This document shows positions 55,501 to 61,604 of a DNA stretch of 64,000 bases, piece after piece. This stretch comes from Deltaproteobacteria bacterium (GTDB taxonomy: Bacteria > Myxococcota > XYA12-FULL-58-9). Within the stretch, counting starts at the first letter, position 1. Each line of letters starts with the position of its first letter. A program made the position numbers and the translations under genes. The notes under the pieces are model-generated. The model was given only the letters and a program-made list of their open reading frames with translations. It had not been told where the DNA came from and made no database searches. The stretch spans positions 62,001-126,000 of the forward strand of contig JACRCV010000075.1 in the NCBI GenBank assembly GCA_016218825.1. Direction: 5' to 3'.

Positions 55501-55879
55501 CGAGATCGCGGACGTCATCGCCGCCGAGGCGGCGTTCGAGCTCGGCGGTGGCCTGCAGCTGGTGAACAAGGTCGCGGTGAAGGTCTTCGAGGTCCAGGAC
55601 GCCGAGCTCACGAAGCTCCGCGCCACGACGCTGTTGGCGATCGTCCGCCTGAACTACCACCTCACGGACGCGTTTGACGCCGGCGCCGAGTACCGCTGGC
55701 TCGGCGACTTCTTGACCCGGGAGCGAGAGCACGGGCCGCTCTTCGAGCTCGCGTGGATCCCGGTGCCCTACGCCGCGGTGGGCGTGGGCTACAACTTCAC
55801 CCGGTTCTCCGAGGACCTGCTGGCCGATCCGCGGCTCACGCAGCACGGCTTGTTCCTGCGGGTGACGGCGCGCTATTAG
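40598..55879 (+). CDS. giant (5093 aa) modular surface protein: DUF11-like repeats, SdrD/Cna-B-like modules, FlgD-Ig-like modules, two OmpA-like domains, putative C-terminal beta-barrel
   Basis: Single uninterrupted ORF; ~18 copies of the (P)GDxxxYTxxxxNxGxxxAxxVxVxDxL pattern; GRVFCDDGNGAIDAAELGLPGARVYLDNGYYVDTDIEGKFHF; LSQRQAVALRALLVAAGYPE...NRRV; C-terminal LFLRVTARY. Confidence 0.85.
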   Translation: METTGAVKGDLVHRVVGGRLVRVSVLGVAVLGAVAPAYADVEGTAPAKVGNWRLYGGHSALGAALMVPGPSRAEVNSVLLPSATSEVTDLPYDAEVAAAYLFWSGSLTYLDRSGPPDPPDREVDFTAADGTFYNDLSVDTDYTGFGRCATVAGLGGFFYCRRDVTDLIQAQGPGNANGIYSVGDLRADPGTFDPSDPQFVNSQAKYANWSLVIVWKAASETVRRDVVLYDGFLRLDEVVPRANDPTPLGVYSFTVADFVVGSPALGRLTVFAMEGDRQLGVPPQDLTGCPSCWDGLSFRAQSAASPTMLANGMNPRYNSFNSSSDVSTDIDTYSLGGLIGTGDTSATLTMLSGDGAVDVAYNQGNGESFNVGWVVMTIDTLTPNFAGSQTRKTVLPANAGPGQRLYYLIDVVNQGSAAATGVVVKDSIPAGSRYLAGSTRVNGVPRADVGGTSPLLAGLSLGTIGDAHSGGNSRQVTFEVEVEAAACGGVVDNYATVLSNETDPVTLGPARTTVSTSVLDPPTKAVAFVSAPPVGPGSTFAYTIDLGNSGSSAASGVKVSDPLPPYVRVASVLATSGGWSLSGNTLTVTNIDVPASGSAQVVVVGLVLSVAELQAAGVSESSIDGLLVSNQATVSGGCAPDQVTDDPESGGLQPTTFSLTYAPILGSSSKTGVDLNGGALEPGDVIRYTVTARNTGNRAVEVVLTDGIPANTSYVPGSTKLDGLSVPDVGGTSALLAGYSLGILGYVGDNDRVVSFEVSVPALAANGAVVTNQATLSVPQVPAAGVQVSSAPLVVRAAPDLSTSTKTVLDQTAPFGVYIPGDLVTYTITVVNSGNRPATNVAVQDELPVEVEVIAVSGGGVVGAGSVSWPTRASLAAGGTLTYTIQARLAPLIDNGVVVTNLGRIACAELVETTVSAGVTITSGPHLAVTKIDVHPSSPPRPGDGVSYRIRIENDGTAIARDLQVTDDLDVSLTNVSAPGASVSGRRITWSAASDARLASLLPGAATSIELVVSAALSSPLANGTVVANQAAVAALGIGAILSDDPDVGGSADPTTFVVVSQATLSFSKRVEDRSPTTPYQPGDRVRYTLTLTAGGDAPLTDVVVTDPVDTALGNVSVSGGSTRAGVVTWSAATGSPSLSRLSPGQGASLVFEAVIGANVADATVVSNQAQAASVELGQAILSDGDAAAAGAQPTRFQVVSKPRLALVKAVALVADANGEFNPGDTVAYTLTLSNRGTAAATGVVLTDTFDGRLTLTDAAGGVASGNLVTWAFVDALAPGASRTVVPQLKIARPLDNGVEIGNQGAVLCAEAPGPEPSDDPSLPGTADVTVFRIRSRPDFSRTTKTVTDITGDPLVTRPGDRLAYTVVVENSGDADADLVVVEDPLSPEVTVAVPANARLDGNRLLWDVSTEPALARLAAGAAKTLTFEATVNSPLANGTRVANQAAVHSDEVALAALSDDPATAAVDDETVVNVVSTADLGASTKTVTSLTGVPIVSARPNTTVRYTITVVSRGDAPATNVVVNDAVHSALDIVSAPGGSIDAGAHAIRFAADTTPALASLAPGANVVLTFDARLQTPLDDGLVIANQGSISAAGIAAPVLTDANPTTLAKEETLLTVTASPDLSGCTAVFVNPGTGQVLSAARPGDAVRMLITLVNRGDGIARGVRVTDTVDLSLLTNVTVRDGGALAGNVASFSVAEVRPGTDVQLRIDARLRSPLDPTTLVNQAAVLLGSAGAILTDDPAQPGTADPTRLPILSAATLDLSTKDVVTAVGGGIAGPGETITYSIDVRNTGDANAHDVVLTDALSTDLELVAASGNGVYDPASRKVVWSAPLVAGGGHLVLTVTARVQATTPNGRVIENRGELAGQGLPLVYTDDRLTGTPDSPTRVTVRALPSFSVFQKVVELLDQQTPGRLAPGDRLRYTLILQNKGNAAATNVEVRDLIDPTLLTELSPVTPFTVVGNEVVFDAATVPALALVAPEQRLEVVFEARVVANVADSTPIANQAFVSSAEVEGATSSDDPATSAPQDATTVTVRYPQLELVKSVRDLNGGEVWPGDSLAFTISVKNRGSVTASDVVVSDALTPEAVSLLTAIDAPGATHSGQTYKWTLRELAAGAVATVGLDARVAENATHGASATNRASAKPNGAPEATSNVVSFAVVSLPRLEDATLIVSSASRRVAPEEILTYTFVIPNKGQAAATDVVVTDALDPTLEIIALSDGGIASSQSASWRLGSIGVGETRRLELQARVRADAADGVTIANQGFITARQISGPLPTDDPGTVAPDDPTTVAVVARPALAKSTLQATDLNGGVAAAGDRIRYELVVHNTGTIRATGVGVRLALPPYTGYVAGSTQLNGVAIPDAGGQAPVLAGVPLQSGRGDAAPGVVLADDLKAPQDELAVLSFEVQLDPRVLPGVVISAQAEISCAELPLVLSDNPATDSVSGDPTLVVVGGGAELVVTKSVELLRDLPPNGRADVGDRLRYVLSVTNGGDGTAAATVLVDRLPATLSVPTAALALQGRSLTVAAGDDDGEISADGVVTVRLGELARGQGQRVVVDADIGSGPVVVNQAEVTSGSTTWLSDADPMLAGIQATVTVVDSATPLLDLSLTANDENGGVVEASDKIAFALEVVNRGATAVHDVILEARRPTLTAAPVVAASERATLTSADPPAWTLSTLGPGERVRLSFESTVNPDATSGDVVATGAEATLTGASFASPDVELMVGGGVGTGGFSGRIFRDHGVKDGVYTEGQDEALTGFSVLLVPESRLGAADSDAEPSTLAVRSIGVGRDGKYRLVGVPVGRYQLWAAAADGAMFAASPTLAARGGSGQTYDLAVDPSGIVYQEVDGAALPVAGARVFLVDFDTGQDLPRTAMFGGQQGQVTTGQGFYRFDVRASALPRRLYIRIEPPSASFVFPSVVFPPEGVSADSRWGSPATADAGGRIVPSDIPDLTADHRYFLRFDLDAGSPNYTNNHIPIDRLDQHIKLVKQASRRTAQIGEIVTYSVRITNPLDREFVIDDAGQGGVWLVDDFPEGMQWARDEASVVTTIAGGASEPRRLGVRSRSGKTIVFQALSLPARSVVTVRYYAVVGVRAKGEQTNRARLVDAGNVRISNEASATVRIVADPIFDQGTVLGRVFCDDGNGAIDAAELGLPGARVYLDNGYYVDTDIEGKFHFRGVDPGRHLIKIDLNSTPPGTTPATDVRRDFYVSRGLLAKINFGLRCAWSAARPTEVTLKTPPPPAPAGQSVVLMVDRLQPGIALDGAAQALPLVDAVLTAVGDAPDLVTAGVEVPGPTALVWHTQVADAVRIVRWEISVFADDGREVWRVGGDGRPPARIPWQILPADQPLTPGASYTYRIAAQTVEGDLGEGRWRQLSYQLGGATPAAAAAPTVWNGLMFEPDSDTPTTLAKDRVRELVTALRKQGPLPALTLEAHTYFNAQRSANLLLSQRQAVALRALLVAAGYPEVKIRAVGKGDTEPLAPSVTRKARELNRRVVLKTEQPVVVRAAPPPAPEYAGVAIVNGEAQILDEQRFERELPVDVGTAVRIDLRQQNGRRVRVTRVYPFAQVASGDRPSVTLEVAGSVTDGSLRIGSDTVPLALAVASCDLENGALGLSATGLEPPARFKVRAAVPLRSWLVRILNPEGTVLNDLSGEGDPPEIVTWNGRSNADAVVVRPATYSYRCLLTDLDGNRVVSARRPIMVGGAGAKPTYAKTLRGELYPRAEGLQAEVLRELDLAAAAASGVAGARLRVEVHDTAAGGKLQAQIRTARLAAAFKAALVARGVAESSIDAVAVGGAKPLMAGAGRRADEMNRRVSIEVVAAAAPELLAIVETPAAPHAKVAGTALPVDASGTFAGTVVVDPDAVLLVDLLAADGRSGLFNVPIFDGKPLGAAVTEIPQGRRPKEGEPRIGSDPASLRAPQTELPEPVAAAPASGAAADNLPVEFHESLTDDGGVDAVVGWRPAMPTPHLAPPNGPPRLVEANGPPRLVEANGPPRLVEANGSPHLVDARPGGSAAAAGEAGAVTNSAATALAEVPAGTLAASLEVWLPADGATLSGERLTVYGRSAPENTVRLNGEVLGLDDDGRFMKTLVLPTGPVRVDVSAEDQDGNSAHVARSYQVPDSEWFLLAMGDGVAGRGQGLEGMNRGTTWDSTRGSYPDSLPDDLYLHGRAVGYFKGRVKGAALFAANPFREVRLSAHLDTGKAADADLVKQLIDPERYYPVYGDAATEVQDVSSRSKIYVLVEADRSRAIVGNFSTKLDGLELFRFQRSYFGAAVDLDHEFVAGSRSQAHALVASGQNGVRHRQVALQGTGGSMYFLRDGELVEGSERVELVVRDAVTGMRLQAVPQTRDVDYSISYREGRLVFSAPVPSVALAGWRLNQNASRTLDGNPVFAEIEYDYRSPALDQGDKAMAVQVRQGFGDRVIVGGGAVSEDRTASGGSKYELYGVDFVGRISKTTRVTAELAYSKATDGDHLASYDGGVTYGTLGASDPLRAGTNASRLPANAKGRAGKLTLAGDLGEFLPRPSTLPAAAEFLAYNLYYQFQDPFFYSGNTVFEQGQTKVGGQLRASLSEVDSVRLRHDGVWSRLFLGDVPRDIDRQITTLTYEHRGDGWRAGSEIGHTYWDDGARAVNTDGVSLFGERKLLPRLTLTGEQQLLVRADSRVVDAWNDRLVSSVSARYQLGERLYATANESLRWSGANSAQLGLKTNVMDDVNLYAAERLTTTLDGRTVSTSVVGGESTAIPGSRSYAEYQLDALASGQSGRAVFGMDNKWSLLDGVTLNLSYERAQLLGAQQSAAGGVGSAVNEPSVTGYGATPLGPTQQFTASGYSSAGVVPVGVSSRDAFATGLELLRAKSFKAGLRFEMRYDRGDAQLGAHDRLVFFGQAGADWRLDRYLVVLGRARGAAVQNLDFREEAGSELGFAEGQYADVSLGVALRPVHTDFVNGLFKWTRRYERRPVNVELTQFQLEIADVIAAEAAFELGGGLQLVNKVAVKVFEVQDAELTKLRATTLLAIVRLNYHLTDAFDAGAEYRWLGDFLTREREHGPLFELAWIPVPYAAVGVGYNFTRFSEDLLADPRLTQHGLFLRVTARY
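41757..48770 (+). repeat. about 17 tandem diverged DUF11-like coding repeats (approximate bounds)
   Basis: Recurring TKTVxDxxGxxxxPGDxxxYTxxVxNxGxxxAxxVVVxDxL...NGxxVxNQAxxxxxxxxxxLSDDP every ~130-170 aa. Confidence 0.8.
52517..52624 (+). repeat. four 27-bp in-frame tandem repeats (NGPPRLVEA)
   Basis: aacggcccgccgcgactggtggaggcg x4 with increasing divergence; encodes NGPPRLVEA NGPPRLVEA NGPPRLVEA NGSPHLVDA. Confidence 0.9.
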
Positions 55880-55896
55880 CCCGGGTGGGACCCGGG
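55880..55896 (+). terminator. hairpin immediately after giant-gene stop codon
   Basis: CCCGGGT-GGG-ACCCGGG, 7-bp perfect stem; no T tract. Confidence 0.4.
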
Positions 55897-55966
55897 TGGG
55901 GCGAGGGGCTCCGATCCACGCGAGCGCAACGTGCGAGCAGTCGGCGGCCCGGCGACCGGGGTTTGC

Positions 55967-56917
55967 TCAGGGCCGCCGTTCGCGACCGCGGAGGAAGTGG
56001 GCCAGGATCTGCGCCGGCGGCTCCGCGCTGCTGACCTGGTGGTAGTCGATGCCGGAGGCGGCCATCTCCCGGGCGGTCGCGGCGAGGAACTTCCGCATCT
56101 CGTCGACGAAGGTCTGGCGCAGCGTCCGTGGGTGGACGAAGAGGCGGCGCGGATCTTCCATCGAGGCGAACAGCGCCGGGTTGTCGTAGGGGAAGCTCAG
56201 CTCGTCGGGGTCGACGAGGTGCAACACCGCGACGTCGTGGCGGCGCGCGGCGAGGCGGCGGAACGCCAGGCCGAGCTCCGGATCCGGGTCGAAGAGGTCG
56301 GTGAGCAGCACCACCAGCGAGCGGCGGCGATTGCGCGCCGCGAATTGGTCGACCGAGCGCGCGATGCCGGTGACGCCGCTGGGGGCGAGGCGCACCAGGG
56401 CCGCGAGGACCTCCAGCAGGTGGCCGCTGGTGGCACGCGCCGCGAGCTCGCCCGTCGGCTGCGACGCGAAGGTGACCAGGCCGACGGCGTCGCCCTGGCG
56501 CAGCGCCAGGTAGGCGAGGGCGGCGGCGAGCGTGGTCGCGAGCTGCAGCTTGGTCGGGCGGCCGGCGCCGGCGAAGCCCATCGAGCCCGAGTGGTCGACG
56601 ACGAGCTCGAGGGCGAGGTTGGTCTCGTCCTCGAACTGCTTGACGTGGTAGCGATCGGTCTTCGCGAACGCGCGCCAATCGACGTGGCGGATGTCGTCCC
56701 CCGGGGAGTAGAGCTTGTGCTCGGAGAACTCGATCGCGCTGCCGCGGCGCAGCGAGCGGTGAACGCCGGCCAGCGCCCCGGTGGCGATCTCGCGGGCGTT
56801 GAGCTGCAGGGTCTCGATCTCGGCGAGCAGCGCCGGGTCGATCACCTCGCGGCGGACATCGTCGGCAGACGACGGGGGCGCGGCGGTCGCCGGGGTGTCG
56901 TTGTCGGACGCGGCCAT
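55967..56917 (-). CDS. DUF58-domain protein
   Basis: RRGSAIEFSEHKLYSPGDDIRHVDWRAFAKTDRYHVKQFEDETNLALELVVDHSGSM. Confidence 0.92.
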   Translation of the reverse strand: MAASDNDTPATAAPPSSADDVRREVIDPALLAEIETLQLNAREIATGALAGVHRSLRRGSAIEFSEHKLYSPGDDIRHVDWRAFAKTDRYHVKQFEDETNLALELVVDHSGSMGFAGAGRPTKLQLATTLAAALAYLALRQGDAVGLVTFASQPTGELAARATSGHLLEVLAALVRLAPSGVTGIARSVDQFAARNRRRSLVVLLTDLFDPDPELGLAFRRLAARRHDVAVLHLVDPDELSFPYDNPALFASMEDPRRLFVHPRTLRQTFVDEMRKFLAATAREMAASGIDYHQVSSAEPPAQILAHFLRGRERRP

Positions 56918-56923
56918 CGGCTC

Positions 56924-57940
<1,017 letters not shown>

Positions 57941-57982
57941 GGCGGCAATCTAGCAGACCGAATCAGGCGGCAACAGGGGGCG

Positions 57983-58696
57983 TCACGCGGTCTTGACGCC
58001 GACGAACAACGCCGAGCCCAAGATGATGATCGGACAGCTCACCGCGAAGCCGGCGCGCGCCATGAAGCTCGTGATCTCGTCGACGCGGGCCGGCATGAAC
58101 GGCAGGTGGTCGTCGGCCGACAGCGAGGTCTCGAGCTCCCAGAACTCGTGGCTGATGCGACCCGCCTGGAGGTGCTCCTGGATGATCCGGGCGCGGATGG
58201 TCGGGACCAGATCCCACCCCGCCGGGCGGTCGCTCGCGATCTCGTCGGCGAGCAGGAGCAGCCCGCCTTTGCGGACGCTGAGGCCGAGACCGTCAATCAC
58301 CTGGCGCTTCAGGGGATCCTCGAGGTGGTGCAGCGCGAACGAGCTCAGCGCCAGGTCGTAGGCCTGGGCGACATAGACCTGGGCCGCCACCGCCGGCTCG
58401 GCGAAGTCGCCGACCACCGCGTGTTGGACGCTGTCGCCCAGCACGTCCTGGGCAGCGCTCACCATCGCCGCCGACCCATCGACCAGCGTGATACTGCCAT
58501 GCGGATCGCACGCCGGCGCCACCGCGACGGTCGCCGAGCCCGGACCGCAGCCGAGATCGAGGATCTCCTGCGGTCGATTGGGACCGGCCCGCAGCACGTC
58601 GAGCATGCCGTTCAGGATCGGCAGGTAGCCCGGCACTATGAGGGGCCACATCTGCGGGTAGTGGCGAGCGATCCTGTCGTACCGCGCGAAGCGCAT
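57983..58696 (-). CDS. class I SAM-dependent methyltransferase
   Basis: ILDLGCGPGSATVAVAP, LVDGSAAMVSAA, LALSSFALHHLE. Start M (RFARYDRIA) at 58696 preferred. Confidence 0.85.
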   Translation of the reverse strand: MRFARYDRIARHYPQMWPLIVPGYLPILNGMLDVLRAGPNRPQEILDLGCGPGSATVAVAPACDPHGSITLVDGSAAMVSAAQDVLGDSVQHAVVGDFAEPAVAAQVYVAQAYDLALSSFALHHLEDPLKRQVIDGLGLSVRKGGLLLLADEIASDRPAGWDLVPTIRARIIQEHLQAGRISHEFWELETSLSADDHLPFMPARVDEITSFMARAGFAVSCPIIILGSALFVGVKTA

Positions 58697-58706
58697 CCGG
58701 ACGGCC

Positions 58707-59837
58707 TCAACCCTTGGGTCGGGCTGTCGGCGGCACCGGGGCCGGAGCGCCGTCGGCGGCGTCGGGTCGCGGCTGCTTGGCGTGCTTGTCGATCTGCGCA
58801 TCGAGGTCGTCGAACGCTGCCTGGGCGCGCTCGCGCACCTTGGCGACGGTCTGCTCCGGGAGCTCTTTCGCCAGGCTGTCGACGCTCTTCCTCATCACGT
58901 CCACCGGGTAGACGCAGCCCCAGCCGTACGTCGTGCGGCGCTTCCGGTACGGGCCGAGCCCGTCATCGTCGTACCAGAAGTCGGTCACGATCGCGCCCTT
59001 CGAGACCGCTTGTGTGGTCGCCACCGTCATCATCTCGAGCGCGGTGCTGCGGTCGGTCGTCAGCTCCTCGGAGTAGCTCGAGACCAGCGTCTGCAGCACC
59101 AACGCCAGCTGGGTGCGCACGTCCTCGACGACCACCTCGAAGGTGTTCTCGGGGTTGAAGGTCGGCAGCGAGAAGCCGACCGCGCAGAGCCGACCGCCCG
59201 GCTGCGTCCCGGTGCGATTCAGCCACGCCGGACCCACGGGCTCGCTCTCCTTGCTCTTCTTCTTTTTCTTCTTGGCGGTCGCGGTGCCGGCGACGGCTTT
59301 GGCGTCGACCCGGAAGGTGCTGGCGGCGATCTTGGCATCCACGCAGGCGCGACCGTAGGTGAAGTTCTTCTGCTGGAACGGCCCTTCGCCCAGCACGTCG
59401 ATCCAGAAGGCGAGCTTGGCCATCTGCTTGACCTGCTCCACCAGGTCATCGTCGACCATGACCGCCTGCGCCAAGTCGATCGAGGTGCCGGTGTTGGTGG
59501 TGCGGTCGATGATCGCTTCCTGGATGTTGGTCTCGATCACCCCGGCGAGGTTGCGGGCCGCGCGCTGCGAGGCCATCTCCCGTGGATAGGGAGAGTCGTC
59601 GTCGAAGGCCGCGCCGGCCACCCCGACGCCGCAGAGCTTGTCGGCTTCGATCTCGACGTGCTTGACCCAGTCGGGGATCGGGGTCGGCGTCGCCACCGTG
59701 CTGCTCTTGCTCGCGGGCCGGGTCGGCGCGAAGGGCGCGGCGGCCACCTCTTCAGCGACCTTCACCCGTCGGGCGCAGCCGTTCGCCGCCAGGGCGACGA
59801 GCGACGGCAGCAGGGCCAGAATTCGGCAACCTCTCAT
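58707..59837 (-). CDS. lipoprotein with two LPP20-like segments
   Basis: Lipobox-like LAANGC; two similar blocks (LCGVGVAG...ASQRAARNLAGVIE and LCAVGFSLPTF...VEDVRTQLALVLQ). Confidence 0.55.
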   Translation of the reverse strand: MRGCRILALLPSLVALAANGCARRVKVAEEVAAAPFAPTRPASKSSTVATPTPIPDWVKHVEIEADKLCGVGVAGAAFDDDSPYPREMASQRAARNLAGVIETNIQEAIIDRTTNTGTSIDLAQAVMVDDDLVEQVKQMAKLAFWIDVLGEGPFQQKNFTYGRACVDAKIAASTFRVDAKAVAGTATAKKKKKKSKESEPVGPAWLNRTGTQPGGRLCAVGFSLPTFNPENTFEVVVEDVRTQLALVLQTLVSSYSEELTTDRSTALEMMTVATTQAVSKGAIVTDFWYDDDGLGPYRKRRTTYGWGCVYPVDVMRKSVDSLAKELPEQTVAKVRERAQAAFDDLDAQIDKHAKQPRPDAADGAPAPVPPTARPKG

Positions 59838-59924
59838 TGTGGCACTCCTCGTGGGTCAGGTAAGAATACGCCAACCCCGGCGCTCGTCCTAGCTTCAGGA
59901 GAGCGTCCAAGCAAGGAGGCCGCG

Positions 59925-60674
59925 ATGCGTGGTGGTTCTATCCTCTGGGTAGCAGCGGCGCTGACGTCGTTCGGTTGCAGTCACACGAGTCCCGGGACGC
60001 ACGTCGAGATCGTCGACAAGGACGGCGCGATCTCGTACGTCTCCGGCGCCGCCGGCATCGGCACCAACCAGTCCCTGGCCTGTGGGCAAGCGGTGTCGCG
60101 GGCGGTGGCGGCGGTGGCTCTCAAGTTCGCCGACAAGAACGACGACATCGCCGAGGACGTCGCCAAAGAAGTCGGCGCCGAGGACGGGCGGGTCTTCATG
60201 CAGCGCTATGCCAAGGCGACAGCGATGGACGCCGCGGTGCAGGACGTGCAATTCGACCCGGTCGAGCACGTCTGCGTCGCGAGCATCCGCTGGACGCCGC
60301 CGGTGTTCGTCAAAGAGGCGATCCGCAAGTACGCCGAGGCGATCAAGCGGGACGAGCTCGGCGAGCCGGCGGCGCCCAAGGCCGCGCCGGCGCCGGCCGC
60401 GAGTGCTTCGCCCGGCCCCGCGCCGACAGCCGCCCCCGCCGCTGCCCCGGCCCCCGCCGCGCCGCCGCCGGATCCGTGCAAGAGCCAACGGGCGCAGGCG
60501 ACCAAGACCCAGAGGACCTTGCAGAAGGCGAACGACGACTTCAGCGAGTGCACCAGGCGGACGAGCGGCGACGAGCGGATGTGCTCGCGCTACAAGGCCT
60601 ACGTCGACGAGGCCGGCGCCAAGGAGGCGAGCGCCCGGAAGACGTTGGACGACTGCGCGGCGATCCATCCGTGA
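59925..60674 (+). CDS. lipoprotein with Ala/Pro-rich linker
   Basis: MRGGSILWVAAALTSFGC lipobox; GGAGG SD; AAPAPAASASPGPAPTAAPAAAPAPAAPPP linker; start 59925 rather than ORF start 58782. Confidence 0.7.
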   Translation: MRGGSILWVAAALTSFGCSHTSPGTHVEIVDKDGAISYVSGAAGIGTNQSLACGQAVSRAVAAVALKFADKNDDIAEDVAKEVGAEDGRVFMQRYAKATAMDAAVQDVQFDPVEHVCVASIRWTPPVFVKEAIRKYAEAIKRDELGEPAAPKAAPAPAASASPGPAPTAAPAAAPAPAAPPPDPCKSQRAQATKTQRTLQKANDDFSECTRRTSGDERMCSRYKAYVDEAGAKEASARKTLDDCAAIHP

Positions 60675-60696
60675 GGGCTTTCGGGCGGCGGCAGCC

Positions 60697-61554
60697 ATGA
60701 TCGATCCGCAGCGGGCCTTCGCCCGCCTGGTCTTGCAGCACGAGCTCGGACCGCGCTTCGTCGGCAGTCCGGGTCACGGGCGCGCCCAGGAGCTGCTGCG
60801 GGGCTGGCTCGCCGCGGCGGACGTCGCGGGGGAGCAGGTGTTCGTCGAGCGCTTCTTCGACCGCGAGGTCACCTGTCGCAACCTGTGGGGCGAGTTCGCG
60901 GGCGATCAGCCGGGGCGCCTGTTGCTGGGGAGCCACTACGACACCCGGCCGTGGGCCGACCTGGATCCGGACGAGGCGCGGCGCCGGGAGGCGGTGCCGG
61001 GGGCGAACGACGGCGGCTCCGGGGTGGCGCTGTTGTGCGAGCTGGCGGTCGAGCTCAAGGAGCGCCGAAACCGGCCGACGGTGCAGGTGGTGCTCTTCGA
61101 CGCCGAGGATTGGCACGAGATCGACGGCAAGGAGGTCTCGCTGGGCGCGCGGCACTTCGCCGCCGAGCTCGCCGGGCCCGAGCGCCCGGACGCGGTCATC
61201 GTCGTCGACATGGTCGGCGGCCGAGATCTGATGCTGGACGTGGACGTGAACTGCCAGGCGCACGATCCGTCCTATCGGCTGACGTTGGGGTTGTTCCAGC
61301 TCGGGCACGCGCTGGCGCTGCCGGCGTGCAGCCTGAAGAAGGCCCACCCCTACAAATGGATCGGCTGCGACCACACGCCGTTCATGGCCGCCGGCATTCC
61401 GACCGCGCTCCTCATCGACCTGGACTATCCGGAGTGGCACACGACCGCTGATCGCCCGGCGGCGTGCGCCGCGGAGTCCCTGGGGCAGATGGGCTCGTTG
61501 TTGGACGCCTTCTTGTTCGCGCCCGCGCCGGCCTTCGAGCAGCGGGTCGCGTGA
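60697..61554 (+). CDS. M28-family metallopeptidase / glutaminyl-peptide cyclotransferase-like
   Basis: LLLGSHYDTRPWAD, PGANDGGSGVALLCELA, VVLFDAEDWHEIDG, DHTPFMAAGIPTALLIDLDYPEWHTTAD. Confidence 0.85.
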   Translation: MIDPQRAFARLVLQHELGPRFVGSPGHGRAQELLRGWLAAADVAGEQVFVERFFDREVTCRNLWGEFAGDQPGRLLLGSHYDTRPWADLDPDEARRREAVPGANDGGSGVALLCELAVELKERRNRPTVQVVLFDAEDWHEIDGKEVSLGARHFAAELAGPERPDAVIVVDMVGGRDLMLDVDVNCQAHDPSYRLTLGLFQLGHALALPACSLKKAHPYKWIGCDHTPFMAAGIPTALLIDLDYPEWHTTADRPAACAAESLGQMGSLLDAFLFAPAPAFEQRVA

Positions 61555-61604
61555 CGTAGGTGTTGCTCCTCTACCCGGAAGCCGATACCTTGCGCTGAGA
61601 CCCG

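Noticed and set aside
58782-59924. 381-aa N-terminal part of the 630-aa ORF 58782-60674
   Set aside because: It is antisense to the LPP20-like lipoprotein; a good SD, ATG and lipoprotein signal occur at 59925.
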